In this document: in pieces, positions 1-6,675 of the stretch | Position numbering within the stretch: position 1 is the stretch's first letter | How the letters are laid out: every line of letters begins with the position of its first letter | Assembly: GCA_035506535.1 (NCBI GenBank) | Contig: DATJPE010000063.1 | Location: 127,966 to 163,902 of the forward strand | Origin: Actinomycetes bacterium | Lineage (GTDB): Bacteria > Actinomycetota > Actinomycetes > DATJPE01 | DNA length: 35,937 nt | Direction of reading: 5' to 3' | Position numbers and translations under genes: made by a program | Notes under the pieces: model-generated | Told to the model about the DNA's origin: nothing | What the model saw: only the letters and a program-made list of their open reading frames with translations | Databases searched by the model: none

Positions 1-551
1 AGGTGCCGACGCAGGTCGGCACGGACCTCTCCGCGCGTCCCGGCGTCGAGGGCCGACAGCGGCTCGTCGAGGAGCAGCAGCTGCGGCCCCGACGCGAGCG
101 CCCGGGCCAGGGCGACCCGCTGGGCCTGCCCGCCGGAGAGCTCACCCGGCCGGCTCCCCGCGTACGCCGCCAGCCCCATCCGGTCCAGCCACGGCCGGGC
201 CGTACGTCGGGACGCGGCGCGCCGTTGCCCGCGGCAGCGAGGCCCGAAGGCGACGTTGTCCAGCACGGACAGGTGCGGGAACAGGAGGTAGTCCTGGAAC
301 ACCACGCCCACCGGACGTTGCTGGGTGGGAACCCGCACGCCCTGCGAAGGGTCCTCGAGGACCGAGTCCCCCAGCCGCACGTAGCCGTCGGTGAGGGGGT
401 GGAGCCCGGCGAGGCAGCGCAGCAGGCTCGTCTTCCCCGCGCCGTTCGGGCCCACGATCGCGACGACCTCCCCCGGTCGGGCGCTCACCCCGGCATCCAG
501 GTCGAACGCGCCGCGGCGGGCCTGCACCGAGGCGTCGAGCCCCTCGCTCAT
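1..551 (-). CDS. modC: Molybdate ABC transporter ATP-binding protein ModC (partial, runs off window)
   Basis: ATPase subunit that would power molybdate import with ModA and ModB at the inner face of the membrane. About 183 N-terminal residues are visible and the reading frame is still open at base 1, so the 3' part is missing. Visible motifs, in order: Walker A (GPNGAGKTS, about residues 36-44), a Q-loop FQDY, the ABC signature LSGGQ, and Walker B LLLLDEP followed by a D-loop SALDA. The ATG at 551 overlaps the modB stop as ATGA, so translation is probably coupled. The molybdate assignment rests on the adjoining modA and modB; the visible part alone would only say importer-type ABC ATPase. The C-terminal TOBE domain typical of ModC would lie outside the window. 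Confidence 0.9.
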   Translation of the reverse strand, partial: MSEGLDASVQARRGAFDLDAGVSARPGEVVAIVGPNGAGKTSLLRCLAGLHPLTDGYVRLGDSVLEDPSQGVRVPTQQRPVGVVFQDYLLFPHLSVLDNVAFGPRCRGQRRAASRRTARPWLDRMGLAAYAGSRPGELSGGQAQRVALARALASGPQLLLLDEPLSALDAGTRGEVRADLRRH

Positions 552-1288
552 CGCGCCAGCCCGGGCAGCCACCGTCCACGCAGCACGACCAGCACGAGCA
601 CGGAGACGGCGAGCAGCACCAGGCTCAGCGCGAACGCTGCCTCCGGGTCCTGCTCGAGCTCCAGGTAGACGGCGAGCGGGAGGGTCTGGGTACGGCCCGG
701 GAAGTTCCCGGCAAAGGTGATCGTCGCCCCGAACTCCCCGAGCGCTCGGGCCCAGCTGAGCACGGCTCCGGCCGCGACGCTCGGCCCGATCATGGGCAGC
801 GTCACCCGGCGCAGCACCGTCAGCCGGTCCGCTCCGAGCGTGGCGGCCGCCTCCTCATAGCGGACGTCAGCGGCTCGCAGCGCCCCCTCGACGGTCACCA
901 CGAGGAACGGCATGGCGACGAAGGTCTCCGCCAGCACGACCGCCGCCGTCGTGAACGGCAGCGAGTAGCCCGTGTGCTCATAGATTGGCTGCCCGACGAT
1001 CCCGCGGCGCCCGAACGCCAGCAGCAGCGCGACGCCGCCGACGACGGGGGGCAGGACGAGCGGAACGGTCACCAGGGCACGCAGGAGATTGCGTCCCGGC
1101 AGCCGCAGGCGGGCGAGGGCCCAGGCCAGCGGTACGCCGAGCACGAGGCAGAGCCCGGTCGAGACGGTGGCTGTCAGGAGCGAGAGCCGCAGCGCCTCCA
1201 GCGAGGTCTCCCGCCCCAGCAGCTCGACCAGCCGGTGCCAGGGCGCGCGGACCAGCAGGCCGAGCATGGGCAGCACGAGAAACGCCAT
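548..1288 (-). CDS. modB: Molybdate ABC transporter permease ModB
   Basis: Inner-membrane permease of the ModABC importer. The protein has about five hydrophobic segments and the cytoplasmic coupling (EAA) loop EEAAATLGADRLTVLRRVTLP, followed by GEFGATITFAGN, which is typical of ModB/CysT-type permeases. The first ATG is at 1288 and gives 246 residues, but this cuts the first membrane helix short. The frame stays open upstream to a CTG at 1354 that overlaps the modA stop as CTGA; starting there adds LTRRRLRAGAGLALLLGLAALG, which completes a normal positively charged end plus helix 1. No GTG, TTG or ATG lies between. The family call is secure; the start is not. Confidence 0.9.
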   Translation of the reverse strand: MAFLVLPMLGLLVRAPWHRLVELLGRETSLEALRLSLLTATVSTGLCLVLGVPLAWALARLRLPGRNLLRALVTVPLVLPPVVGGVALLLAFGRRGIVGQPIYEHTGYSLPFTTAAVVLAETFVAMPFLVVTVEGALRAADVRYEEAAATLGADRLTVLRRVTLPMIGPSVAAGAVLSWARALGEFGATITFAGNFPGRTQTLPLAVYLELEQDPEAAFALSLVLLAVSVLVLVVLRGRWLPGLAR

Positions 1289-1350
1289 GCCGAGCGCGGC
1301 GAGCCCGAGGAGCAGCGCGAGCCCGGCCCCGGCCCGCAGTCGTCTCCGCG

Positions 1351-2142
1351 TCAGGGTGCGCCGAACCCGGCGGCTGACATGACCGACTGGCCGGCGGGCG
1401 AGAGGACGTACGCCACGAACGCAGCAGCCGTGCTCGCGTTCTTGCTGCTCTTGAGGGGAGCGATCGGGTACGTCGTCGTCACGTTGTCCGACGCCGCGAT
1501 CTCGATGCCGTTCACCTTGCTGCCCGCCGACTTCACGTCCGTGACGTACACGATCCCGGCGTCGACCTCACCGAGTTCGACCTTGGTGAGCACCGACTTG
1601 ACGTCCGGCTCCTCGGTGGCGGGCGTGACGGTGAGGTTGTTCTTCTGGAACAGCTGCTGCGCTGCCGCGCCGCAGGGCACCGCCACGGCGCAGACGGCGA
1701 CCTTGACATCAGGCTTGGCCAGGTCCGGCAGCCCTTCGATGCCCGCCGGGTCGGACGGAGGCGTCGCGATCTCCATCGTGTTCGTGGCGAAGTTCTGCGG
1801 CGTCGCCGAGGTGGCGTTCGCCGTCGTCACCGTGCCCATCGTCTTCGTACTGGCGGCGGCGAAGACGTCCGCGGGAGAGCCGTTGACGATCTGCTGGGCC
1901 AGGTCGGAGCTCCCGCCGAAGCTGAAGGTCACCGTGGTGCCGGGGTGCGCCGCCTGGAAGTTGGTGCCAATCGTCGTGAAGACCTCCTGCAACGACGCGG
2001 CGGCCAGGACGGTGATCTTCCCGGTGACCGACCCGGAGGACGCCGCCGTCGAGGACGACGACCCCGAGCTGCTGCTCGAGCTGCACCCGGCGGCGAGAAC
2101 GGCGCCGGCGACTACGACGATGCCCAGCGACCAGCGCTTCAC
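1351..2142 (-). CDS. modA: Molybdate-binding lipoprotein ModA
   Basis: Extracytoplasmic substrate-binding protein that would deliver molybdate or tungstate to ModBC. The chosen start is GTG at 2142, giving 263 residues. It sits behind a GGAGGGG ribosome binding site, overlaps the regulator stop as GTGA, and places a lipoprotein signal right at the N-terminus: KRW, a hydrophobic stretch, then lipobox LAAGC with the lipid-bearing Cys at residue 20. A serine-rich tether follows. The mature domain begins ITVLAAASLQEVF, the standard ModA opening, and contains FSFGGSSDLAQQI and a GEVDAGIVYVTD segment typical of this family. The longer frame upstream of 2142 reads into the regulator gene and is not real coding. 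Confidence 0.93.
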   Translation of the reverse strand: MKRWSLGIVVVAGAVLAAGCSSSSSSGSSSSTAASSGSVTGKITVLAAASLQEVFTTIGTNFQAAHPGTTVTFSFGGSSDLAQQIVNGSPADVFAAASTKTMGTVTTANATSATPQNFATNTMEIATPPSDPAGIEGLPDLAKPDVKVAVCAVAVPCGAAAQQLFQKNNLTVTPATEEPDVKSVLTKVELGEVDAGIVYVTDVKSAGSKVNGIEIAASDNVTTTYPIAPLKSSKNASTAAAFVAYVLSPAGQSVMSAAGFGAP

Positions 2143-2549
2143 AACCCCTCCGGGATCTCGACGACGACATTGGTGGACTTCATCGAGGCCACGGCGAGGA
2201 CACCCGGTTCCAGGCCGAGGTCGTCGGCGGCCTCGCGACTCATGAGGGACACCACCCGGTAAGGCCCGCACTGCAGCTCGACCTGCGCCATGACCGCGTC
2301 CCGCAGGACGCGGGTGACCAGGCCGGGGAACCGGTTGCGCGCGGAGGCGCGCAGGACCGGCGAGTCCGTCCCCGCGGGGTGCTCGGTGGTGCTCTCGCGC
2401 ATGAAGCGAGCGAGCTCAGCCCCCTCGATGCTGCGCCGGCCCTGCGCGTCCGCGACCGTCGTGAGCCGCCCCGCGTCGGCCCACCGGCGGACCGTGTCGT
2501 CACTCACTCCGAGCAGGGCCGCCGCATCGGATATCCGCAGCTGCGTCAC
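2139..2549 (-). CDS. HTH/TOBE-domain molybdate-responsive regulator
   Basis: 136 residues from GTG 2549. An N-terminal MerR/excisionase-like helix-turn-helix (about residues 5-50, ISDAAALLGVSDDTVRRWADAGRL) is joined to one TOBE/molybdate-binding domain (about 68-134, SARNRFPGLVTRV through STNVVVEIP). TOBE domains of this type bind molybdate or tungstate. Position as first gene of the mod operon and the GTGA overlap with modA suggest that it senses molybdate and controls the operon; this is inferred. It differs from enterobacterial ModE, which has a winged HTH and two TOBE repeats. A TAGGCT box 7 nt upstream of the GTG suggests a leaderless transcript. Confidence 0.85.
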   Translation of the reverse strand: MTQLRISDAAALLGVSDDTVRRWADAGRLTTVADAQGRRSIEGAELARFMRESTTEHPAGTDSPVLRASARNRFPGLVTRVLRDAVMAQVELQCGPYRVVSLMSREAADDLGLEPGVLAVASMKSTNVVVEIPEGL

Positions 2550-2605
2550 AGTGGCGAGCCTACTGCCGCAGTTGCCAGCCCGGGCCCGGACCGCCGAACC
2601 GATTC

Positions 2606-2866
2606 TCAGGCGAGGCTGAGGAAGAGCTTCTCCATCTCCTCGGGCGACATCGGCTGCTTCTCGGTACCGCTGAGGCACTGGCGCATCCCGCTGGCCAGCA
2701 GCTTGAAGCCGGCCCTATCCAGCGCTTTGCTCGCCGCGGCCATCTGGGTGACGATGTCGGCGCAGTCCCGCCGCTCCTCGAGCATGCGGATGATGCCGCC
2801 CAGCTGCCCCTCGATGCGGCGCAGCCGCTTGATGACCTCGTCGCTCGCCTGGGCCTCCAGTTCCAT
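2606..2866 (-). CDS. CsoR/DUF156-family repressor, CstR-like Cys pair
   Basis: 86-residue all-helical repressor of the CsoR/RcnR/CstR family (VIKRLRRIEGQLGGIIRMLEE). Copper-type CsoR uses Cys, His and Cys with His 25 residues after the first Cys. Here the Cys residues are C35 and C64, 29 apart as in persulfide-sensing CstR, and the position of the copper-binding His is Gly60. This favours sensing of persulfide or another sulfur species rather than Cu(I), but the effector is inferred. The gene is divergent from an osmC gene, and a perfect TACCCC-TA-GGGGTA palindrome sits 17 bp upstream of its ATG, so autoregulation is likely. TAGACT at 2873-2878 would be a -10 box for a near-leaderless mRNA. 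Confidence 0.88.
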   Translation of the reverse strand: MELEAQASDEVIKRLRRIEGQLGGIIRMLEERRDCADIVTQMAAASKALDRAGFKLLASGMRQCLSGTEKQPMSPEEMEKLFLSLA

Positions 2867-2872
2867 GGGGCC

Positions 2873-2896
2873 AGTCTAGCCATACCCCTAGGGGTA
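2873..2896 (-). promoter_or_regulatory. CsoR-type operator over the repressor's own promoter
   Basis: A perfect 14-bp palindrome TACCCCTAGGGGTA lies at 2883-2896. On the minus strand it is just upstream of a -10-like TAGACT (2873-2878), with a TAGACC as possible -35 and an 18-nt spacer, so the palindrome fills the spacer. CsoR-family operators typically have this C-tract/G-tract dyad form. Binding would block transcription of the adjoining repressor gene. The palindrome is seen directly; the promoter boxes are inferred. Confidence 0.65.
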
Positions 2897-2943
2897 GGTC
2901 TACGCATGACCTTGGTCCCTGGACGCCGGCCTTCCTCGCGGAC

Positions 2944-2959
2944 ATACCATGGGGGGTAT
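2944..2959 (+). promoter_or_regulatory. Second CsoR-type operator, upstream of osmC
   Basis: The 16-mer ATACCATGGGGGGTAT has ATACC/GGTAT ends and a G-tract, a less perfect version of the palindrome at 2883-2896. It abuts the GGAGAGGAG ribosome binding site of the OsmC gene (start 2975), so a bound repressor would probably block osmC transcription. Two related sites in a 108-bp divergent intergenic region fit one regulator controlling both genes. Confidence 0.6.
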
Positions 2960-2974
2960 AGGAGAGGAGTCGCC

Positions 2975-3391
2975 ATGACGACCGGGACGACCGTGACCAC
3001 CGAGCGGGTGAGTGTGGCGCACGAGGGCGGGGACCGCTTCGGGATCGACGTACGCGGTCACCACATCACCGTCGACCAGCCGGTCAGCGCGGGTGGCATG
3101 GACTCCGCCCCGACGCCGACGGAGCTGTTCGTCGCGAGCCTGGCCGCGTGCATCGGCTTCTACGCCCGCCGCTACCTCGCCCGCCACGACCTGCCCTTCG
3201 AAGGCCTGACGGTCACCGCCGACTTCGCGATGGCGTCGCGGCCCTCCCGCGTCGGCTCCTTCGAGATCCGCCTGGTCCTGCCGGAGGGCGTACCAGCCGA
3301 TCGTCACGAGGCCCTGCTCGCGGTCGCCTCGCACTGCACGGTGCACAACACGCTGGCGCTCCCCCCCGAGGTGTCCATCACGCTCGCCTGA
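2975..3391 (+). CDS. OsmC-family thiol peroxidase-like protein
   Basis: 138 residues from ATG 2975, chosen for the GGAGAGGAG site 5 nt upstream. The OsmC/Ohr fold is shown by the PTPTELFVASLAACIGFYA segment and by ASHCTVHNTL near the C-terminus. The two conserved reactive cysteines are C59 and C121. OsmC/Ohr proteins reduce organic hydroperoxides and some act on sulfur species. The divergent CstR-like repressor and shared operators suggest a role in reactive sulfur or peroxide stress; this is inference from context. The subgroup resembles general OsmC-family proteins rather than classical Ohr. Confidence 0.88.
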   Translation: MTTGTTVTTERVSVAHEGGDRFGIDVRGHHITVDQPVSAGGMDSAPTPTELFVASLAACIGFYARRYLARHDLPFEGLTVTADFAMASRPSRVGSFEIRLVLPEGVPADRHEALLAVASHCTVHNTLALPPEVSITLA

Positions 3392-3393
3392 CC

Positions 3394-3441
3394 CCAGCCC
3401 CCGTTGCCATGAGCCCCGTTCTGGTTCGCCGGTGGGGCTGG
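3394..3441 (+). terminator. Possible hairpin between osmC and the oxidoreductase gene
   Basis: CCAGCCCC (3394-3401) is complementary to GGGGCTGG (3434-3441), three bases after the osmC stop, with a 32-nt loop and no T-tract. It could be a weak factor-dependent terminator or a chance GC-rich pairing. Confidence 0.25.
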
Positions 3442-3458
3442 CGGGACAAGATGGGGGC

Positions 3459-5771
3459 ATGCCAGAACGCCGGCCACCCGAGCGAGACGTCGACGACTCG
3501 CGCCTCGAGGTGGGCCCCCCCAAGCAGGTCGTCGCCGGTCTGCCGGGGATCTGGCACGCGATGCAGCACGGGCTCGAGGAGGCCGGGGTTGCTCGCTCGG
3601 TACGGGCGCTGCGCCGGATGAACCAGAAGGGCGGATTCGACTGCCCGTCCTGCGCCTGGCCCGACCCCGACGACCGCAAGATGGCGGAGTTCTGCGAGAA
3701 CGGCGCCAAGGCCGTCGCGTGGGAGACCGACCGCAAGCGGGTCGACACCGGCTTCTGGACGACGTACCCCGCCAGCGACCTGGCCGAGCGCAGCGAGTAC
3801 TGGCTCGGCCAGCAGGGCCGCCTCGTCGAGCCGGTCCACAAGCCCGAGGGCAGCGACCACTACGAGCCCATCTCGTGGGAGGCGGCCTTCGACCTCATCG
3901 CCCGAGAGCTGGGCGCGCTCGACTCCCCCGACGAGGCCGTCTTCTACACGTCGGGGCGCACGAGCAACGAGGCGGCGTACGTCTACCAGCTGTTCGTCCG
4001 GGCCTTCGGCACCAACAATCTCCCCGACTGCTCGAACATGTGCCACGAGTCGACCAGCGTCGCGCTCGCGGAGACGATCGGCGTCGGCAAGGCGAGCGTC
4101 ACCTACGACGACTTCCTCGAGGCCGAGCTCATCATCGTCATGGGCCAGAACCCGGGAACCAACCATCCGCGCATGCTGATCGCGCTCGAGGAGGCCAAGA
4201 GGAACGGCACGAGCATCATCGCGATCAACCCGATGCCCGAGCCCGGGCTCATGCGCTTCAAGAACCCGCAGCGCCCGTCGGGCATCGCGGGCAAGGGCAC
4301 CGCGCTGGCGGACCTGCACCTGCCGGTACGTCTCGGCGGCGACATGGCCCTCCTCCAAGCGGTGCAGAAGCGCGTGCTCGCCATGGGGCCCGAGGTGCTG
4401 GACACGCAGTTCCTGGCCGACCGCACGGCCGGTCTGGAGGCGCTGCGGGAGCACCTGGCGGCGCTGTCCGAGGACGACGTACGCGAGGCGACCGGCCTCA
4501 CCTCGGGGCAGATCGACGACCTGGCTCGCCGCTACGTCGCGTCGGAGCGCACCATCGTCTGCTGGGCGATGGGCCTGACGCAGCACAAGGCGGCCGTGGC
4601 CACCATCCGCGAGATCGTCAACCTGCAGGCGTTGCGCGGCAACATCGGCAAGCCCGGGGCCGGGCTCGCCCCGATCCGCGGCCACAGCAACGTCCAGGGC
4701 GACCGCACGATGGGCATCTGGGAGAAGCCGCGCCCGGAGTTCCTCGACGCGCTGGAACGCGAGTTCGGCATCCCGATGCCGCGCGAGGACGGCTACGACG
4801 TCGTCGACTCCATCCGGGCCATGCGCGACGGGCGGGCGAAGGTGTTCTTCGCCCTCGGCGGCAACTTCGTCTCCGCCGTGTCCGACACCGACGTGGCGAT
4901 CGCCGCACTGCGACGTACCCGGCTGACGGTCCAGGTGTCCACGAAGCTGAACCGCTCGCACGGGGTGACGGGCGCGCAGGCGCTGATCCTGCCGACTCTC
5001 GGACGTACCGAGCGCGACGTCCAGCGCAGTGGCCCCCAGTTCGTGAGCGTCGAGGACACGGTCTGCGCCGTGCACGCCTCACGGGGCCGGCTCGAGCCCG
5101 CGTCCCCGCACCTTCGCAGCGAGGTCGCGATCGTGTGCGGCGTCGCGTCACGCACTCTCGGTCCGCGCGGGGCCGGGATCGACTGGCAGGGCTTCACCGA
5201 CGACTATGACCGCATCCGCGAGCACATCGGGCGCACGGTGCCGGGCTGTCACGACTACAACCACCGGGTACGTCAGCGAGGTGGCTTCGTCCTCCCGCAC
5301 GGCCCGCGCGACTCGCGGACCTTCCCGACGGCGAGCGGCCGCTTGGAGCTCACCGTCAACACCCTGGAGTGGCCGCGGGTCCCGGCCGGTCGGCTGCTCC
5401 TGCAGACCGTCCGCTCGCACGACCAGTTCAACACCACCATCTACGGCCTCGACGACCGCTATCGCGGCGTGCACCGGGGTCGCCGCGTGGTGTTCGTCAA
5501 CCCCGACGACCTCGCCGAGCTCGGGATCGCCGACGGGTCGATGGTCGACCTGCACTCGGAGTGGTCGGACGAGGTCGACCGGCACGTGCACGACTTCCGC
5601 GTCATCGCCTACCCGACGGCCCGCGGCTGCGCGGCGGCGTACTTCCCGGAGACCAACCCGCTCGTCCCGCTCGACCACCAGGCCGACCGCAGCGGTACGC
5701 CGGTGTCCAAGGCGATCGTGGTCCGGCTCGAGCCGGCCCGGACGCCACCGGGGCCAGCGGCACCGCGCTGA
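3459..5771 (+). CDS. FdhF/YdeP-family molybdopterin oxidoreductase
   Basis: 770 residues from ATG 3459. Mo-bis-MGD oxidoreductase of the YdeP group, named for an E. coli acid-resistance protein of unknown substrate. An N-terminal Cys cluster (C62, C65, C79: DCPSCAWPDP and FCENG) likely holds an iron-sulfur cluster. The catalytic core has TSGRTSNEAAYVYQLFVRAFGTNN and CSNMCHESTSVAL; C195-His196 aligns, from memory, with the Sec/Cys-His of formate dehydrogenase H, so Cys would be the Mo ligand. The C-terminal dinucleotide-binding domain includes DQFNTTIYGLDDRYRGV and FPETNPLVPLDHQ. No Tat signal, so it is probably cytoplasmic. The mod operon nearby would supply molybdenum. No electron-transfer subunit is adjacent and the substrate is unknown. 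Confidence 0.9.
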   Translation: MPERRPPERDVDDSRLEVGPPKQVVAGLPGIWHAMQHGLEEAGVARSVRALRRMNQKGGFDCPSCAWPDPDDRKMAEFCENGAKAVAWETDRKRVDTGFWTTYPASDLAERSEYWLGQQGRLVEPVHKPEGSDHYEPISWEAAFDLIARELGALDSPDEAVFYTSGRTSNEAAYVYQLFVRAFGTNNLPDCSNMCHESTSVALAETIGVGKASVTYDDFLEAELIIVMGQNPGTNHPRMLIALEEAKRNGTSIIAINPMPEPGLMRFKNPQRPSGIAGKGTALADLHLPVRLGGDMALLQAVQKRVLAMGPEVLDTQFLADRTAGLEALREHLAALSEDDVREATGLTSGQIDDLARRYVASERTIVCWAMGLTQHKAAVATIREIVNLQALRGNIGKPGAGLAPIRGHSNVQGDRTMGIWEKPRPEFLDALEREFGIPMPREDGYDVVDSIRAMRDGRAKVFFALGGNFVSAVSDTDVAIAALRRTRLTVQVSTKLNRSHGVTGAQALILPTLGRTERDVQRSGPQFVSVEDTVCAVHASRGRLEPASPHLRSEVAIVCGVASRTLGPRGAGIDWQGFTDDYDRIREHIGRTVPGCHDYNHRVRQRGGFVLPHGPRDSRTFPTASGRLELTVNTLEWPRVPAGRLLLQTVRSHDQFNTTIYGLDDRYRGVHRGRRVVFVNPDDLAELGIADGSMVDLHSEWSDEVDRHVHDFRVIAYPTARGCAAAYFPETNPLVPLDHQADRSGTPVSKAIVVRLEPARTPPGPAAPR

Positions 5772-5835
5772 CCGCCCGCCAACCGCCGCGCTCGACCGAC
5801 CGCGCCGATGAGCGCGCCGCCGGGTCGCGGCCCGG

Positions 5836-5863
5836 CTGACGCGAAGCGGTACGGGGCTAGTCT
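5836..5863 (+). promoter_or_regulatory. Probable leaderless promoter of the VOC gene
   Basis: CTGACG (5836-5841), a 16-nt spacer and TAGTCT (5858-5863) resemble a housekeeping -35/-10 pair. The -10 box ends 7 nt before the ATG at 5871, so the transcript would start at or next to the start codon. No ribosome binding site is visible, consistent with a leaderless mRNA. Confidence 0.45.
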
Positions 5864-5870
5864 CGCCGGC

Positions 5871-6299
5871 ATGCCCGTCCCGACGCCGCGCCTGGTGCAG
5901 GTCGTCCTCGACACCACCGACGCCCGCGCCAGCGCGGAGTTCTGGCGCCAGCTGCTCGGCCTGGCCTACCGGCCGGGACAGGAGACCCCGCCCCCCGGCG
6001 TGGACGACCCCGAGGGCCGGGACTGGCTCAACCTGCTCGACCCCGACGGCACCCCGCGGCTGGCCTTCCAGCAGGTCGACGAGTTCGCCCGCACCACCTG
6101 GCCCAGCCCCGAGGTGCCGCAGCAGCTCCACCTCGACCTCAGCGTGGCGACCACGACCGAGCTCGACGCGGTCCACGAGCGCATCCTGGAGCTGGGCGGT
6201 GAGCTGCGCTACGACCGCTCCGAGGATGCCGAGGAGCCCCTGCGGGCGTACGCCGATCCTGCCGGCCACACCTTCTGCGTCTTCGTCGCCCCCCACTGA
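5871..6299 (+). CDS. VOC-superfamily (glyoxalase-like) protein
   Basis: 142 residues from ATG 5871. One vicinal-oxygen-chelate module pair: PRLVQVVLDTTDARASAEFWRQLLGL at the start, WLNLLDPDGTPRLAFQQV in the middle, HLDLSV followed by an ADPAGHTFCVFV ending. This is the glyoxalase-like domain common in actinobacterial unknowns; members may be dioxygenases, drug-binding proteins or isomerases, and no substrate can be given. The start is supported by the leaderless promoter directly upstream; an earlier in-frame ATG at 5808 would add a poorly conserved leader. Confidence 0.85.
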   Translation: MPVPTPRLVQVVLDTTDARASAEFWRQLLGLAYRPGQETPPPGVDDPEGRDWLNLLDPDGTPRLAFQQVDEFARTTWPSPEVPQQLHLDLSVATTTELDAVHERILELGGELRYDRSEDAEEPLRAYADPAGHTFCVFVAPH

Positions 6300-6314
6300 G
6301 CCCCCGCGCCGACC

Positions 6315-6407
6315 CGCTCCCTCCCCCCACCTGTGGCGGGATCCACGTCCCTCGGCGCTCCGGGAGAGACGGGCAAGCCGCCACATGATGGGGGGTGCGG
6401 GGGAGCG
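6315..6407. repeat. Long interrupted inverted repeat upstream of tRNA-Ser
   Basis: TGTGGCGG (6332-6339) pairs with CCGCCACA (6378-6385), and outer bases CGCTCC plus a C-tract (6315-6328) pair with the G-tract and GGGGAGCG ending at 6407. The interrupted stem could terminate transcription from the VOC gene before the tRNA. No T-tract is present. Confidence 0.35.
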
Positions 6408-6431
6408 GGACCTGAGACGATGGCACCGCCA

Positions 6432-6523
6432 GGAGGGCTCGCCTAGTGGCCGATGGCGGCGGTCTTGAAAACCGCTATGGCTGGTGACAGTCATCGTGGG
6501 TTCGAATCCCACGCCCTCCGCCA
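6432..6523 (+). tRNA. tRNA-Ser: tRNA-Ser (anticodon UGA), CCA encoded
   Basis: The acceptor stem GGAGGGC (6432-6438) pairs with GCCCTCC (6513-6519), followed by G and an encoded CCA ending at 6523. The anticodon stem-loop is GCGGT-CTTGAAA-ACCGC, giving anticodon TGA, which reads UCA serine codons. A long variable arm (GGCTGGTGACAGTC region) marks it as a class II tRNA. The T-arm is GTGGG-TTCGAAT-CCCAC. All parts expected of tRNA-Ser are present. Confidence 0.96.
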
Positions 6524-6543
6524 CGCGTTCCGGTCCGACGTAC

Positions 6544-6628
6544 GTCGCCCCGAGCAGCCTGGCCACCGCGCTGACCGTGACCTTGTTGTCCCAAGCAAGA
6601 GCCTCGGGGCGACAACAACGTCACGGTC
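6544..6628. repeat. Crossed inverted repeats downstream of tRNA-Ser
   Basis: Two complementary pairs interleave: GTCGCCCCGAG (6544-6554) with CTCGGGGCGAC (6603-6613), 11 of 11, and the 18-nt arm 6573-6590 with 6611-6628, 17 of 18. One left arm lies in the loop of the other, so the RNA could fold as a pseudoknot or as two competing hairpins sharing 6611-6613. It might end tRNA transcription or be a relic. No gene lies in 6524-6675. Confidence 0.6.
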
Positions 6629-6675
6629 GGCGAGCGAGGGCCAGCGTGCGAGGGTTCGGGCTGCTCGGCCCGGCG

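Noticed and set aside
2606-2866. Copper-sensing CsoR
   Set aside because: The His that binds copper is replaced by Gly60; the spacing of the two Cys fits CstR better.
3378-5075. 565-residue open frame on the minus strand
   Set aside because: It is opposite the molybdopterin oxidoreductase, is very Arg/Val/Asp-rich and shows no domain; high-GC antisense frames of this kind are expected.
6432-6523. tRNA-Ser as integration site of a genomic island
   Set aside because: No integrase, no direct repeat of the tRNA 3' end and no recombinase gene in the window.
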